Both the position numbers and the translations under genes were made by a program. A stretch of DNA of 64,000 bases from Tianweitania sediminis (GTDB lineage Bacteria; Pseudomonadota; Alphaproteobacteria; Rhizobiales; Rhizobiaceae): positions 124,001 through 188,000 of the forward strand of contig NZ_JAGIYY010000007.1 of the NCBI RefSeq assembly GCF_017813335.1. Direction: 5' to 3'. Position 1 is the stretch's first letter, and the number at the start of each line of letters is the position of its first letter. The notes under the pieces are model-generated. The model worked only from the letters and a program-made list of their open reading frames with translations, searched no databases and was not told the DNA's origin. Below are positions 42,120 through 49,594 of the stretch, piece by piece.

Positions 42120-42897
42120 GGCGCTGCCTCGCCGCGCGTGGGTGCCATCGTATCGACGCGGCGTACGACGACGGGGCGTGTGTCGGCGTCCTGTGCGAGA
42201 CGGCGGATCAGCTCGAGTTCGGAATCCGAACAGTCGCCGCGCACTTCGAGATCGATCCAGTGACCGGCGCGGCCGACATGAGAGTCGCGCAGCCGGTGGC
42301 TGGATGAAGTGTAATAGCTCTCATGCGGGTCGTTGAGGCGCACGCGGGTGCGCAGGAACAGGATGCCTGAACCGAGATTGCCGCAGAACAGGAACTCGTC
42401 AGCGGGCGTGGTCTTCGGGCCACCGCCGATTTTTCGATGGCCGATCTGGCGAAAGGCTTCATCGAATTTTTCGGGGTTCGGCGTGGTCCTGTCAATTTGC
42501 CGTCGAAAACCCAGGGAGGCCGATGTGGATCGACGCGGCCGACCTTAATCTGGTGAAGGAGATCGAGCAGATAGGTGGGATCCGCCGGATAGGGGCAACC
42601 GCGCCAAAGGTTTCGGATTGTGCTGCGAAGTTCAGCGGGCAATGAGAACAGCCGGCCACGGGCTTCGCGCCACCGGCCGGCGCGCAGGCTACGTTGCTCG
42701 CGTTCACGCTCGTCCCACCAGATGTGGCGGCGGGCCATTTCTTCGTCGACGCTGTGCTGGCCGGCAGCGATCATCTCCGAAAAGAGCGGCAGCGCCTCGC
42801 GTTCGAGGCGCTGCTTGCGCTTGAAGGCCGCGCGCTTGCGCGATGTGTCACGATAGGGTTCGGGCTTTGGCCAGGCACGGAAGCGCATCACGCGCAC
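42116..42897 (-). pseudogene. Uncharacterised protein interrupted by a frameshift
   Basis: The first 134 codons (MRVMRFRAWPKPEPYRDTSR through PPWVFDGK) are coding-like. The frame then turns into Ser/Ala/Arg-rich nonsense. One base out of phase the DNA reads DRTTPNPEKFDEAFRQIGHR, then ADEFLFCGNLGSGILFLRTR and DPHESYYTSSSHRLRDSHV, to a stop at 42116 overlapping the next ATG. The shift is at about 42493-42498 (AAATTGACAGG on the sense strand) and needs one base added. The intact product would be about 260 residues, family unknown. Confidence 0.65.
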
Positions 42898-43289
42898 TCC
42901 CCTCGTGTGGCCCTTGCGGCGTCGGCACGGACACTGATTGCCTCGTTGATGCTGCCCGTCTCCCGGGCGGCTTCGGCGTAGGCCGAGATCGGGAAGGCGC
43001 CTCTGAAGAAGAGATCGCGCTCGATATGCATGCCGAACGGCAGCACCAGCGTGGCAAGTTCAGCCAAGCTGAAGGATCCGAGTTCAGGTGCGTCGTTGAG
43101 CTGCGCCAATCCGTATAGGGTGTCGCCGTTCATATCGAGCTCGGTCGCAAGCCATGTGCCGATGCCAACCGGGTTGAAGAATTCTAAGACCGGAACGTGG
43201 TCGAGGCCCGGCTGGCGGCTGTTGGCGAGAAGCTGCACGTGCTGGTTAGGTGTCAGCAAGGGCATGGAAGTTTGGGAAGATTTGTTCAT
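42888..43289 (-). CDS. DUF2958 family protein
   Basis: 133 residues. LLTPNQHVQLLAN, PVLEFFNPVGIGTWLATELD, DTLYGLAQLNDAPELGSFSL and MHIERDLFF match DUF2958 (F.P...TW..TE, L.G......ELG.FSL.EL, IERD). The family occurs on plasmids, islands and phages and has no known activity. It heads the operon of small genes that runs left to 40.5 kb and overlaps the next gene by 10 bp. Confidence 0.8.
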   Translation of the reverse strand: MNKSSQTSMPLLTPNQHVQLLANSRQPGLDHVPVLEFFNPVGIGTWLATELDMNGDTLYGLAQLNDAPELGSFSLAELATLVLPFGMHIERDLFFRGAFPISAYAEAARETGSINEAISVRADAARATRGECA

Positions 43290-43446
43290 CGGTTTGCTCC
43301 GCGACGGGCGGCCGCAAGGCTTGTGCGACCTCGTGACTCGTCACGACGAAAGGCGCCGTCCTCCTGGCTGGGAGGACGGCGCCTTGCACTGACGGGGAAC
43401 CGCGAACTGGCAGTGTGTGCTCTAGGGTCGCTGGTCTGAGTGGAGA

Positions 43447-44643
43447 TCAGTGAGCGAGGTCGAGGAGTTTTTTCGCCTTGCCTTCCATCTCCAGCCGGTC
43501 ATCCTGGTGCTGCTTGTCGCGAGCGACGCGTGTGATGCCCTGCACGAAATCGAAGACCGACGCCGGTGGATGCCCCTCGTCGGCAAGCACGGCATCGATG
43601 ATCTTCCCGGTCTCGCCCTTCGAGAAGCCGCGTTTGCGAAGGAATGCAGTGCGATCGTCATCATCACGTGCGACGATCCGCTCGCGTGCCGCCTTGATGC
43701 CGTTGATGAACGGCATCGGCGAGGATTCCGCGAACTGGATCAGCGCGGGTTCGGCCTCGAGGGCGAAGCGCGAGGCGGCGTATTTGGAGTGCCGGATGGT
43801 GATTTCCTGGAAATCCTCCACGCCCCACAGATTGCGATTTTGGCACACTGCACGCAGGTAAAAGCTTGCAATTCCTAGCGTTTTCGAGCCGACCTCGCTG
43901 TTCCAGGCGTAGAACCCGCGGAAGTACAGATCCGGTTCGCCGTTTGGGAGACGGCCGGCTTCGATGGGGTTGAGATCGTCGACCAGGAATACGAAGATGT
44001 CGCGGTCCGAGGCATAAAGCGTCGTCGTGTCCTTCGAGATATCGACATTGGGATTGTAGATGCTGGTCGACCAGTCGAGCACACCGGGCACTTTCCAGCG
44101 TGTGTCGCCCGTGCCGTTGCCGGCGATCTTCTGCACTGCATCGACCAGTTCGTGGTCGAAAATCCTGCCGTAGTCCGGTCCTGTCACCGCCCGGAGCTCG
44201 AGGCGGCCGTTTTCGATCTCCAACGTTTTCACCTGCTCGGCCCGGTGTGTGGAAAGCCCGTACTGCAGATTGATCCCGGCGAGCGCTGCCGGCAGCTGAC
44301 GCAGATAGGTTGCTGGCGCCCCGACCAGGCTCGCGAGTTGGCCAAAACTCCAGTGTGTCGGAGCGACAGGCGCGGGAGCGTCCGGCAGCATCAGTGTCAG
44401 CCGTTCGGGATTGTCTCGAGAGGCTTCGACACGGATCGCCCCACTTTCGACGATCCGGGTCTTGCTGTGTTCGGACCGCCGCTTCACTGCATTGTTGAGG
44501 TCAGTGAGGCACAGGTAGCGTTCGTCATCTGGCCGGTTGAACCATTCCGAGGACACGCGGCCGATGCGCTGGCCGCGGCTGGCATCAACCCTGTAGCCGT
44601 TGCGCGCGTTGCGCGCAGGCGCCTGAATCTCCATATGGGTCAT
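43447..44643 (-). CDS. DUF932 family protein
   Basis: 398 residues from MTHMEIQAPARNARNGYRVD (ATG at 44643). THWSFGQLASLVGAPATYLR, YGLSTHRAEQVKTLEIENGR, GPDYGRIFDHELVDAVQKI, LYASDRDIFVFLVDD and LYFRGFYAWNSEVGSKTLGI are the succession of DUF932 landmarks; CQNRNLWG follows. These proteins are frequent on large plasmids and phages, often beside DNA-maintenance genes; function unknown. The gene starts after the clearest copy of the shared leader. Confidence 0.8.
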   Translation of the reverse strand: MTHMEIQAPARNARNGYRVDASRGQRIGRVSSEWFNRPDDERYLCLTDLNNAVKRRSEHSKTRIVESGAIRVEASRDNPERLTLMLPDAPAPVAPTHWSFGQLASLVGAPATYLRQLPAALAGINLQYGLSTHRAEQVKTLEIENGRLELRAVTGPDYGRIFDHELVDAVQKIAGNGTGDTRWKVPGVLDWSTSIYNPNVDISKDTTTLYASDRDIFVFLVDDLNPIEAGRLPNGEPDLYFRGFYAWNSEVGSKTLGIASFYLRAVCQNRNLWGVEDFQEITIRHSKYAASRFALEAEPALIQFAESSPMPFINGIKAARERIVARDDDDRTAFLRKRGFSKGETGKIIDAVLADEGHPPASVFDFVQGITRVARDKQHQDDRLEMEGKAKKLLDLAH

Positions 44644-44662
44644 GGTCTTGCTCCGCGACGGG

Positions 44663-44726
44663 CGCCGGGAGCCTCTCTCCCGGACCTTTACCCGCCGCCC
44701 GCCCCCCGCCCGCTCTCTCCCTCTGC
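44663..44726 (-). repeat. Shared leader element, copy upstream of the DUF932 gene
   Basis: Plus strand: GCCGGGAGCCTCTCTCCCGG, then ACCTTTACCCGCCGCCCG, CCCCCCGCCCG and CTCTCTCCCTCTGCC. The first block can fold as CCGGGAG/CTCCCGG, so the leader RNA may form a hairpin 20-40 nt before the ATG. Confidence 0.55.
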
Positions 44727-44730
44727 CGGC

Positions 44731-45011
44731 AGCGCCGTGTGCCAACGGAGCGAGCCGCCGCGGCCAGCCGCAGCGCCATCGACGCGTTACCACGGGCGCC
44801 AAAGACGCGCTGTAAACTGCTTAGAGGAAACGACCTCCGGCTGCTGACATAAGGGCCTGCGGAGCTTCAGGTTCGCGCCGTATTCCTCGGGGGGGATTTC
44901 ACGTGCCGGTACGGCATTCAGGGAGCGGCAGGTCTGTTTGATGGTTTAGGGATGGAGCCATCCCGTTGCGTCGTCGAGGAAACCGTGAATCAATGACAAG
45001 AGGGGGATGCC
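44731..45011. other. Gene-free divergent spacer
   Basis: No coding frame or recognised promoter between the DUF932 leader and the DUF1173 start. AGGGGG (45000-45005) is the ribosome-binding site of the rightward gene. Confidence 0.4.
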
Positions 45012-46235
45012 GTGGCCTCCGGAGCGATGGAGGCGATGCGACGTTTCAGACTTGGTGATCGCGAGATTGAGGAATCCTCACCCGATCTGCAGGATGCGCT
45101 GGCCGATGCGTATCGTCGCCGCATTCGTCCCCTTTGCCTTTGCAAGGAAGCTGGTCTTGCCATGTATATTGCGCAGGTCGGAGATCAGTACATCGTCAAG
45201 CGAATGCCGTTGTCAGGTAGCGCGCACGATGTGACGTGTTCATCTTACGACCCCCCTGATGAGCTGTCCGGCCTCGGCGTATTGATGGGAAACGCCATTC
45301 AGATCGATCCCGAGACCGGCCTGTCGGCTCTCAAGGTCGGGTTCAGCCTGACGAAACTCGGATCCCGGGCAGCTCCAGTCGCTGGTGCGGGTATCGTGGA
45401 GAGCGTCACAAGCGATGCGCGAAAACTTTCCTTGCGCAGTCTGCTCCACTATCTCTGGCACCAGGCGGAACTGACGGCGTGGACGTCTCGCTGGTCGGGA
45501 AAGCGGCATTGGTTCACCATCCGATGGCATCTGATCGAAGCGGCTCGCCAGATGACGGTGAAGGGCGGCATGCTGAGCGATGTGCTGTTCGTGCCCGAGC
45601 CGTTTCGCGTCACGGAAAAGACGGCGATCGAGCAGAGGCGGGCAGCGGCTCTGGCGCCGGCCTTGCAACCCAGAAGCGGGCCGCGGAAATTGATGATCCT
45701 TGTCGGCGAGGTCAAGGATGTCGCGCCGGCGCGCAGCGGGCATCGTCTGGTCGTCAAGCACATGCCGGATTTTCCGTTGATGCTCGACGAAACCCTTCAC
45801 CGTCGGCTGCTGGTTCATTTCGAGAACGAGCTTGCCTTGTGGGATGCGGACAAACAATCGCATCTCACAATGATCGCCACCTTCGGCATCGCACCGTCTG
45901 GCCTCGCTATGATCGAGGAGATCGCGCTGATGGTGGTCGCGGATAATTGGGTGCCTTACGATACCCTCTACGAGAAGCGGCTGGTCGATGCGTTGGCGAA
46001 GGTCAGGGCCCGCAGCGTGAAGGCATTGCGTTACAATCTGCCGCCTGGCAAGCCGAGTGCCGTGGCGATGCTCCAGACTGGAAGCAGACCGGTCGGCCTG
46101 TACATCGTCCCGTCGTCGGCTGAGGGCGGCTACGAAGACGCGTTGAATGAGATGATTTCTTCACGGCCGGATGTCGACGCCTGGATCTGGAGGATCACTG
46201 ATGGCGAGATGCCACGATTGCCACATTTTCCATGA
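45012..46235 (+). CDS. DUF1173 family protein
   Basis: 407 residues from a GTG at 45012 with AGGGGG 6 nt upstream; an in-frame ATG lies at 45027. RIRPLCLCKEAGLAMYIAQV, FIVKRMP-like YIVKRMPLSGSAHDVTCSSY, SLLHYLWHQAELTAWTSRW and FGIAPSGLAMIEEIALMVV match DUF1173, a family of large plasmid proteins with conserved cysteines (CLC, C-S-S-Y) of unknown role. It is the last backbone-type gene before the metal cargo. Confidence 0.75.
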   Translation: MASGAMEAMRRFRLGDREIEESSPDLQDALADAYRRRIRPLCLCKEAGLAMYIAQVGDQYIVKRMPLSGSAHDVTCSSYDPPDELSGLGVLMGNAIQIDPETGLSALKVGFSLTKLGSRAAPVAGAGIVESVTSDARKLSLRSLLHYLWHQAELTAWTSRWSGKRHWFTIRWHLIEAARQMTVKGGMLSDVLFVPEPFRVTEKTAIEQRRAAALAPALQPRSGPRKLMILVGEVKDVAPARSGHRLVVKHMPDFPLMLDETLHRRLLVHFENELALWDADKQSHLTMIATFGIAPSGLAMIEEIALMVVADNWVPYDTLYEKRLVDALAKVRARSVKALRYNLPPGKPSAVAMLQTGSRPVGLYIVPSSAEGGYEDALNEMISSRPDVDAWIWRITDGEMPRLPHFP

Positions 46236-46421
46236 ACGCTGCATGTTCGGTCTCCTCTTAACCAGGATTGAATAGAAGTGGGAATGTGTGGCCGATCGGA
46301 ATGGACGGCATCGTCGCGCTATGAGCCTCGTCGAGAAGGTTGTCGCTTGTCGCCCCGTTTTCGATTGAGGCTCACGAGCATCATCACGCCTGACAATGAT
46401 CGTTGGCCGTCGAGACGTCGA

Positions 46422-46436
46422 ACGCGCTGCTAGCGC
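46422..46436. terminator. Hairpin at the backbone/cargo junction
   Basis: CGCGCT/AGCGCG with a 3-nt loop, 8 nt outside the end of the leftward DUF1624 gene and between convergent genes. The 207-bp interval (46236-46442) contains no gene or recognisable insertion-sequence end. Confidence 0.35.
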
Positions 46437-46442
46437 GATATC

Positions 46443-47252
46443 TCAGCGCTGCGTGGAAAGAACCCAGGACAGGGGCACGATGACGCTCAAAAGAATAGGC
46501 TGGTGCAAGAGGTAGATTGGCAGACTCCGACTTCCCATCCAGACCAGCACCCTGGCGGGTCGACTTCGTGGCCCGCTTGTCGTGGCGGAGATTCCAACCT
46601 TTCGGAATGGGAACAACTTCGCCGCTACCATACCGAGTAGGGTTATGCCGACCCACGGGAAAATGGGGACGAAATCGTCGCTCGGTGGAGGACGTTCTGC
46701 AAATCCGATCCAAGCCAGCCACCGCGTATTGAATGCCGGTGCATCCATAACAAATGGCAGAATCAGCACAAATGCGGCCGCGCTCAAACAAACCGCAGCG
46801 CTAGCGCGTAAAAACGGCACGCCAAGAAGTGTGGCGACCGCGATTGCGTGGAGAATCCCGAAATAGATGAAACTTTCCGGGAAAACGAACCATGTGACCA
46901 GCGAAATGGCCAACGCGTATGCAGTGATGGTGAGCAGACGGCGGACGAAAGCTCCCACGTTGATGGTTTCGTTATGCGCTAGCACCAGGCTGACCCCCAC
47001 GAGAAACATGAATGTTCCGGCAAGGCTTCGTCCGAAAGCAAGCCAGAGCGGATGTCGTGCTACACCGCTGATGATACCGGTGAATTCAAAATCCCACACA
47101 ATATGGAACAGGACGACGCCCCCAATCGCCAGTCCTCGTGCGATGTCTATCGCTACGATGCGCTGGCCGCGGGCCAATGTCTTCGTCTCGCCTGTGCGCG
47201 GTGGATCCGCAGGTTCTCGGGCACGGCGCCTTGGTCCCTTAACCACTGGCAC
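46443..47252 (-). CDS. DUF1624 membrane protein (acyltransferase-like)
   Basis: 269 residues; the start is a GTG, since no ATG precedes the conserved region. RIVAIDIARGLAIGGVVLFH is the hallmark of the DUF1624/heparan-alpha-glucosaminide N-acetyltransferase group, followed by FMFLVGVSLVLAH and about seven hydrophobic helices, with the C-terminal LPIYLLHQPILLSVI typical of membrane acyltransferases. Substrate unknown; an envelope glycan or lipid is likely. Last gene of the ATPase/SCO/Dsb run, 21 nt after DsbA. Confidence 0.75.
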   Translation of the reverse strand: MPVVKGPRRRAREPADPPRTGETKTLARGQRIVAIDIARGLAIGGVVLFHIVWDFEFTGIISGVARHPLWLAFGRSLAGTFMFLVGVSLVLAHNETINVGAFVRRLLTITAYALAISLVTWFVFPESFIYFGILHAIAVATLLGVPFLRASAAVCLSAAAFVLILPFVMDAPAFNTRWLAWIGFAERPPPSDDFVPIFPWVGITLLGMVAAKLFPFRKVGISATTSGPRSRPARVLVWMGSRSLPIYLLHQPILLSVIVPLSWVLSTQR

Positions 47253-47273
47253 GCAGTGCTCTGGGCGCGCGGC

Positions 47274-47930
47274 TCATTGAGTCCCTTGAGCGAGTTTCAC
47301 TTCACTCTCGACAAGGTCGACGAGCTGTTGCGGCCCAAAGGTTTGCATGCTCTTGCCGTTGACGAAGAACGTTGGGGTCTGCTCGACGCGCCACGTATCG
47401 ATGTCCTTCGATTCCTGATCGAGCACCTTGGCGACTTCGTCCGAAGAGGCGTCTTGCCGTGCGCGTCCAAGGTCCAATCCGGCCGTGGCAGCGGCCTGCC
47501 ATGCCTTGTCAATGACCGGCCCGCTATGTGGGGCCCATTCGGGCTGTGCAGCCAACAAAGCTTCCAAAACGGGTTCGAAAAGATTTTGCTTCCGTGCAGC
47601 TTCAAGGATCCCGACTGCCTGGTCCGAACCGTCGTGGAACGCGGCGTATCGAAGGACGAGTCGGACGTCCTGCGGATACTGTGCAAGGATGTTCTTTACG
47701 ATAGGATAAAAGGCGCGGCAGGCTTCGCACGACGGATCGAAGAATTCCACGATCGTAACACGGGCACTGGCCGGTCCGATGACTGGCGAGTAGTCCCTGA
47801 TGAGGCTGGCGTCCTCGGAGATCGCCTCGGCCCCACTTTCACCGGCACGGTCGTAGTAGAGTGCGGACCCTGCGAAGAGGATGGCAGAGGCGACGGCGGC
47901 GGATACGACTATCAACTGTCGACGGTTCAT
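47274..47930 (-). CDS. dsbA: DsbA-family thiol:disulfide oxidoreductase
   Basis: 218 residues from MNRRQLIVVSAAVASAILFA (ATG at 47930), a lipoprotein-like or membrane-anchor leader. The thioredoxin-fold active site is FFDPSCEACRAFYP (C68-E-A-C71), with the cis-proline segment QTPTFFVNGK. It belongs to the DsbA/Com1/BdbD-like group that oxidises periplasmic cysteines. It overlaps the DsbB gene (ATGA), so it forms a complete oxidation pair. Placement beside SCO1 and PCu(A)C suggests it handles copper-sensitive thiol proteins. Confidence 0.85.
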   Translation of the reverse strand: MNRRQLIVVSAAVASAILFAGSALYYDRAGESGAEAISEDASLIRDYSPVIGPASARVTIVEFFDPSCEACRAFYPIVKNILAQYPQDVRLVLRYAAFHDGSDQAVGILEAARKQNLFEPVLEALLAAQPEWAPHSGPVIDKAWQAAATAGLDLGRARQDASSDEVAKVLDQESKDIDTWRVEQTPTFFVNGKSMQTFGPQQLVDLVESEVKLAQGTQ

Positions 47931-48376
47931 CGGTAGACCCCCGGGCGGCACAGGAAAAGGAGCCCGCCGATTGCCACGAAGGCAAGCAGCGAGGCGAGTG
48001 GCAAGGGCACGCTGCCGAGAATTGTCATGGCCTCTCCAGCACAAGATGGTCCGGTGCGCGTGCAAGGGGTTATCGCTTCTTCGACAAGGCCGAAGTAAAT
48101 CAGTGTATGGAGGGCGGCGATCGCCGCTCCAATCCCGACCAACGGAAGAGCGTAGAACCTGACGCCGGAATCAGACCGAAACGCTGCGATTCCCAAGATG
48201 ATCGCGAGCGGAAACATGAATATTCTCTGAAACCAGCAGAGATTGCAGGGCGTTTGACCCACAATCTCGCCAATGAACAAGGCAGTGAGCGTTGCCGCTA
48301 CTGCGATCATCCAGGCAAATAGGAGCCACCAGCTATTGTGCTCATCGATCGCATCGTTGGATAATTTATTGAGCAT
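47927..48376 (-). CDS. dsbB: DsbB-family disulfide bond formation protein
   Basis: 149 residues with four hydrophobic helices. The first cysteine pair is QTPCNLCWFQRIFMFPLA (C44, C47) and the second TPCTRTGPSCAG (C105, C112), the pattern needed to pass electrons from DsbA to quinone. The short loop before C105 resembles the DsbI/BdbC group. It lies 4 nt after the SCO1 gene and overlaps DsbA. Confidence 0.85.
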   Translation of the reverse strand: MLNKLSNDAIDEHNSWWLLFAWMIAVAATLTALFIGEIVGQTPCNLCWFQRIFMFPLAIILGIAAFRSDSGVRFYALPLVGIGAAIAALHTLIYFGLVEEAITPCTRTGPSCAGEAMTILGSVPLPLASLLAFVAIGGLLFLCRPGVYR

Positions 48377-48379
48377 CGG

Positions 48380-49000
48380 TCAAGAGCTTGTTACTTGCCC
48401 CTTCGCCAAGCGACGAAGCTTTTCCAATCGTGTTTCGCGGGGTTCGTGCATGTCCATCATTCCACCAAAACCTCCATCCGCTTTCATGAGGAACACGCCG
48501 GCGGTGTGATCCATCGTGTACTCGCCGGATTCCAAGGGAACCCTCTTCGCGTAGGCGGAAAATGCCTTCAGCGCTGCGTCTGTCTCGGCAGCCGTGCCGC
48601 GAAGCGCCGCGATGCGGCTGTCGAACGACGTCATGTAACTTGCCAAAGCTTCTTGGGTGTCGCGCTCTGGATCGACCGTGATGAATAGAACCTTGAAGCG
48701 GTCGGCCACGGGGCCGAGCTCCGTCATGAGGTCCGTTAGCTCGAACAGCGTCGTCGGACAGATGTCGGGACAGTAGGTGAACCCGAAGAAGACCAGATAG
48801 GCTCGGCCGACCAATGACTGATTGTCGACGCGTTCACCCCCGTGCGACACTAAGGAGAAGGACCCGCCGACTTTCGCGGTGCCACTCGAAACCTCGTCGG
48901 TGGGACTACCGCCGGATAGTGGCGTCGACCCGATCACGAACACGCCGAGCACCACGATGCCGGCCCACACCATGAACCGGAAAGCCCGCAGTCCGCTCAC
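48380..49000 (-). CDS. SCO1/SenC copper chaperone
   Basis: 206 residues. A single N-terminal hydrophobic helix (VWAGIVVLGVFVIG) anchors a periplasmic thioredoxin-like domain. The copper-binding set is complete: FTYCPDICPTT (C77, C81) and YTMDHTAGVF (H165), with FITVDPERDT between. SCO1 proteins load the CuA site of cytochrome oxidase or manage copper and thiol redox. It overlaps the PCu(A)C gene by 4 bp, the usual partner pairing. Confidence 0.87.
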   Translation of the reverse strand: MSGLRAFRFMVWAGIVVLGVFVIGSTPLSGGSPTDEVSSGTAKVGGSFSLVSHGGERVDNQSLVGRAYLVFFGFTYCPDICPTTLFELTDLMTELGPVADRFKVLFITVDPERDTQEALASYMTSFDSRIAALRGTAAETDAALKAFSAYAKRVPLESGEYTMDHTAGVFLMKADGGFGGMMDMHEPRETRLEKLRRLAKGQVTSS

Positions 49001-49506
49001 TGCCCATGACCGCCATGCTCGTTGCCGCTGCCCGTTTCCACCGCGGGGTTTCTTTGCACGACAAACTCGATTTCTACGGTCCCGGCCCGGGCGAACTCTA
49101 GTGTCGCCTTGAAGCTGCTCCCTTCGATCAGTTGCTGGTTGGGTTTGATGAGCATGAGGTGGATGCCGCCCGGCGCCAATTCGACCGAGGCTCCTGGAGC
49201 GACCTCGATTCCATCGGGAAGTGGACGCATGCGGGCTATTCCGTCATCCAGCGTCATCTGATGGACTTCGATCCGATCAGCAATCGGAGTCGAGCCGCCA
49301 GTCAGTCTGTCGGGCTCCGTCCCTGAATTTGTCACCGTCAAATAGGCTCCGGCAACCGGAGCAGTCGAAGGCGAGACGCGTGACCACGGATGGCCAATCT
49401 TGATATCACCTTGCGAAAATTGGTGCGCAAAAGCTGATGTAGAAAGCACCGCCGCAGCCAATATACAAGTGAGCTTCACCGTCAGCTTCAACCCGGAAGA
49501 CAACAC
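48997..49506 (-). CDS. PCu(A)C periplasmic copper chaperone
   Basis: 169 residues with a signal peptide (KLTVKLTCILAAAVLSTSAF, cleavage after AFA-like AHQ). The cupredoxin-like domain carries the copper motif H82xM84, M93, H116xM118 (VHQMTLDDGIARM; GGIHLML). PCu(A)C delivers Cu(I) to SCO1 or directly to CuA. The C-terminal tail is His/Gly-rich. It overlaps SCO1 and follows the P-type ATPase by 88 nt. Confidence 0.87.
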   Translation of the reverse strand: MLSSGLKLTVKLTCILAAAVLSTSAFAHQFSQGDIKIGHPWSRVSPSTAPVAGAYLTVTNSGTEPDRLTGGSTPIADRIEVHQMTLDDGIARMRPLPDGIEVAPGASVELAPGGIHLMLIKPNQQLIEGSSFKATLEFARAGTVEIEFVVQRNPAVETGSGNEHGGHGQ

Positions 49507-49594
49507 GTCTCCTCCAACTGTTTTATCTTCGCGCCTTTATCGTCGTTTCGTGCCATGCGAACCACTACGCACTTCGCCGCATAGAGGCTTGATT

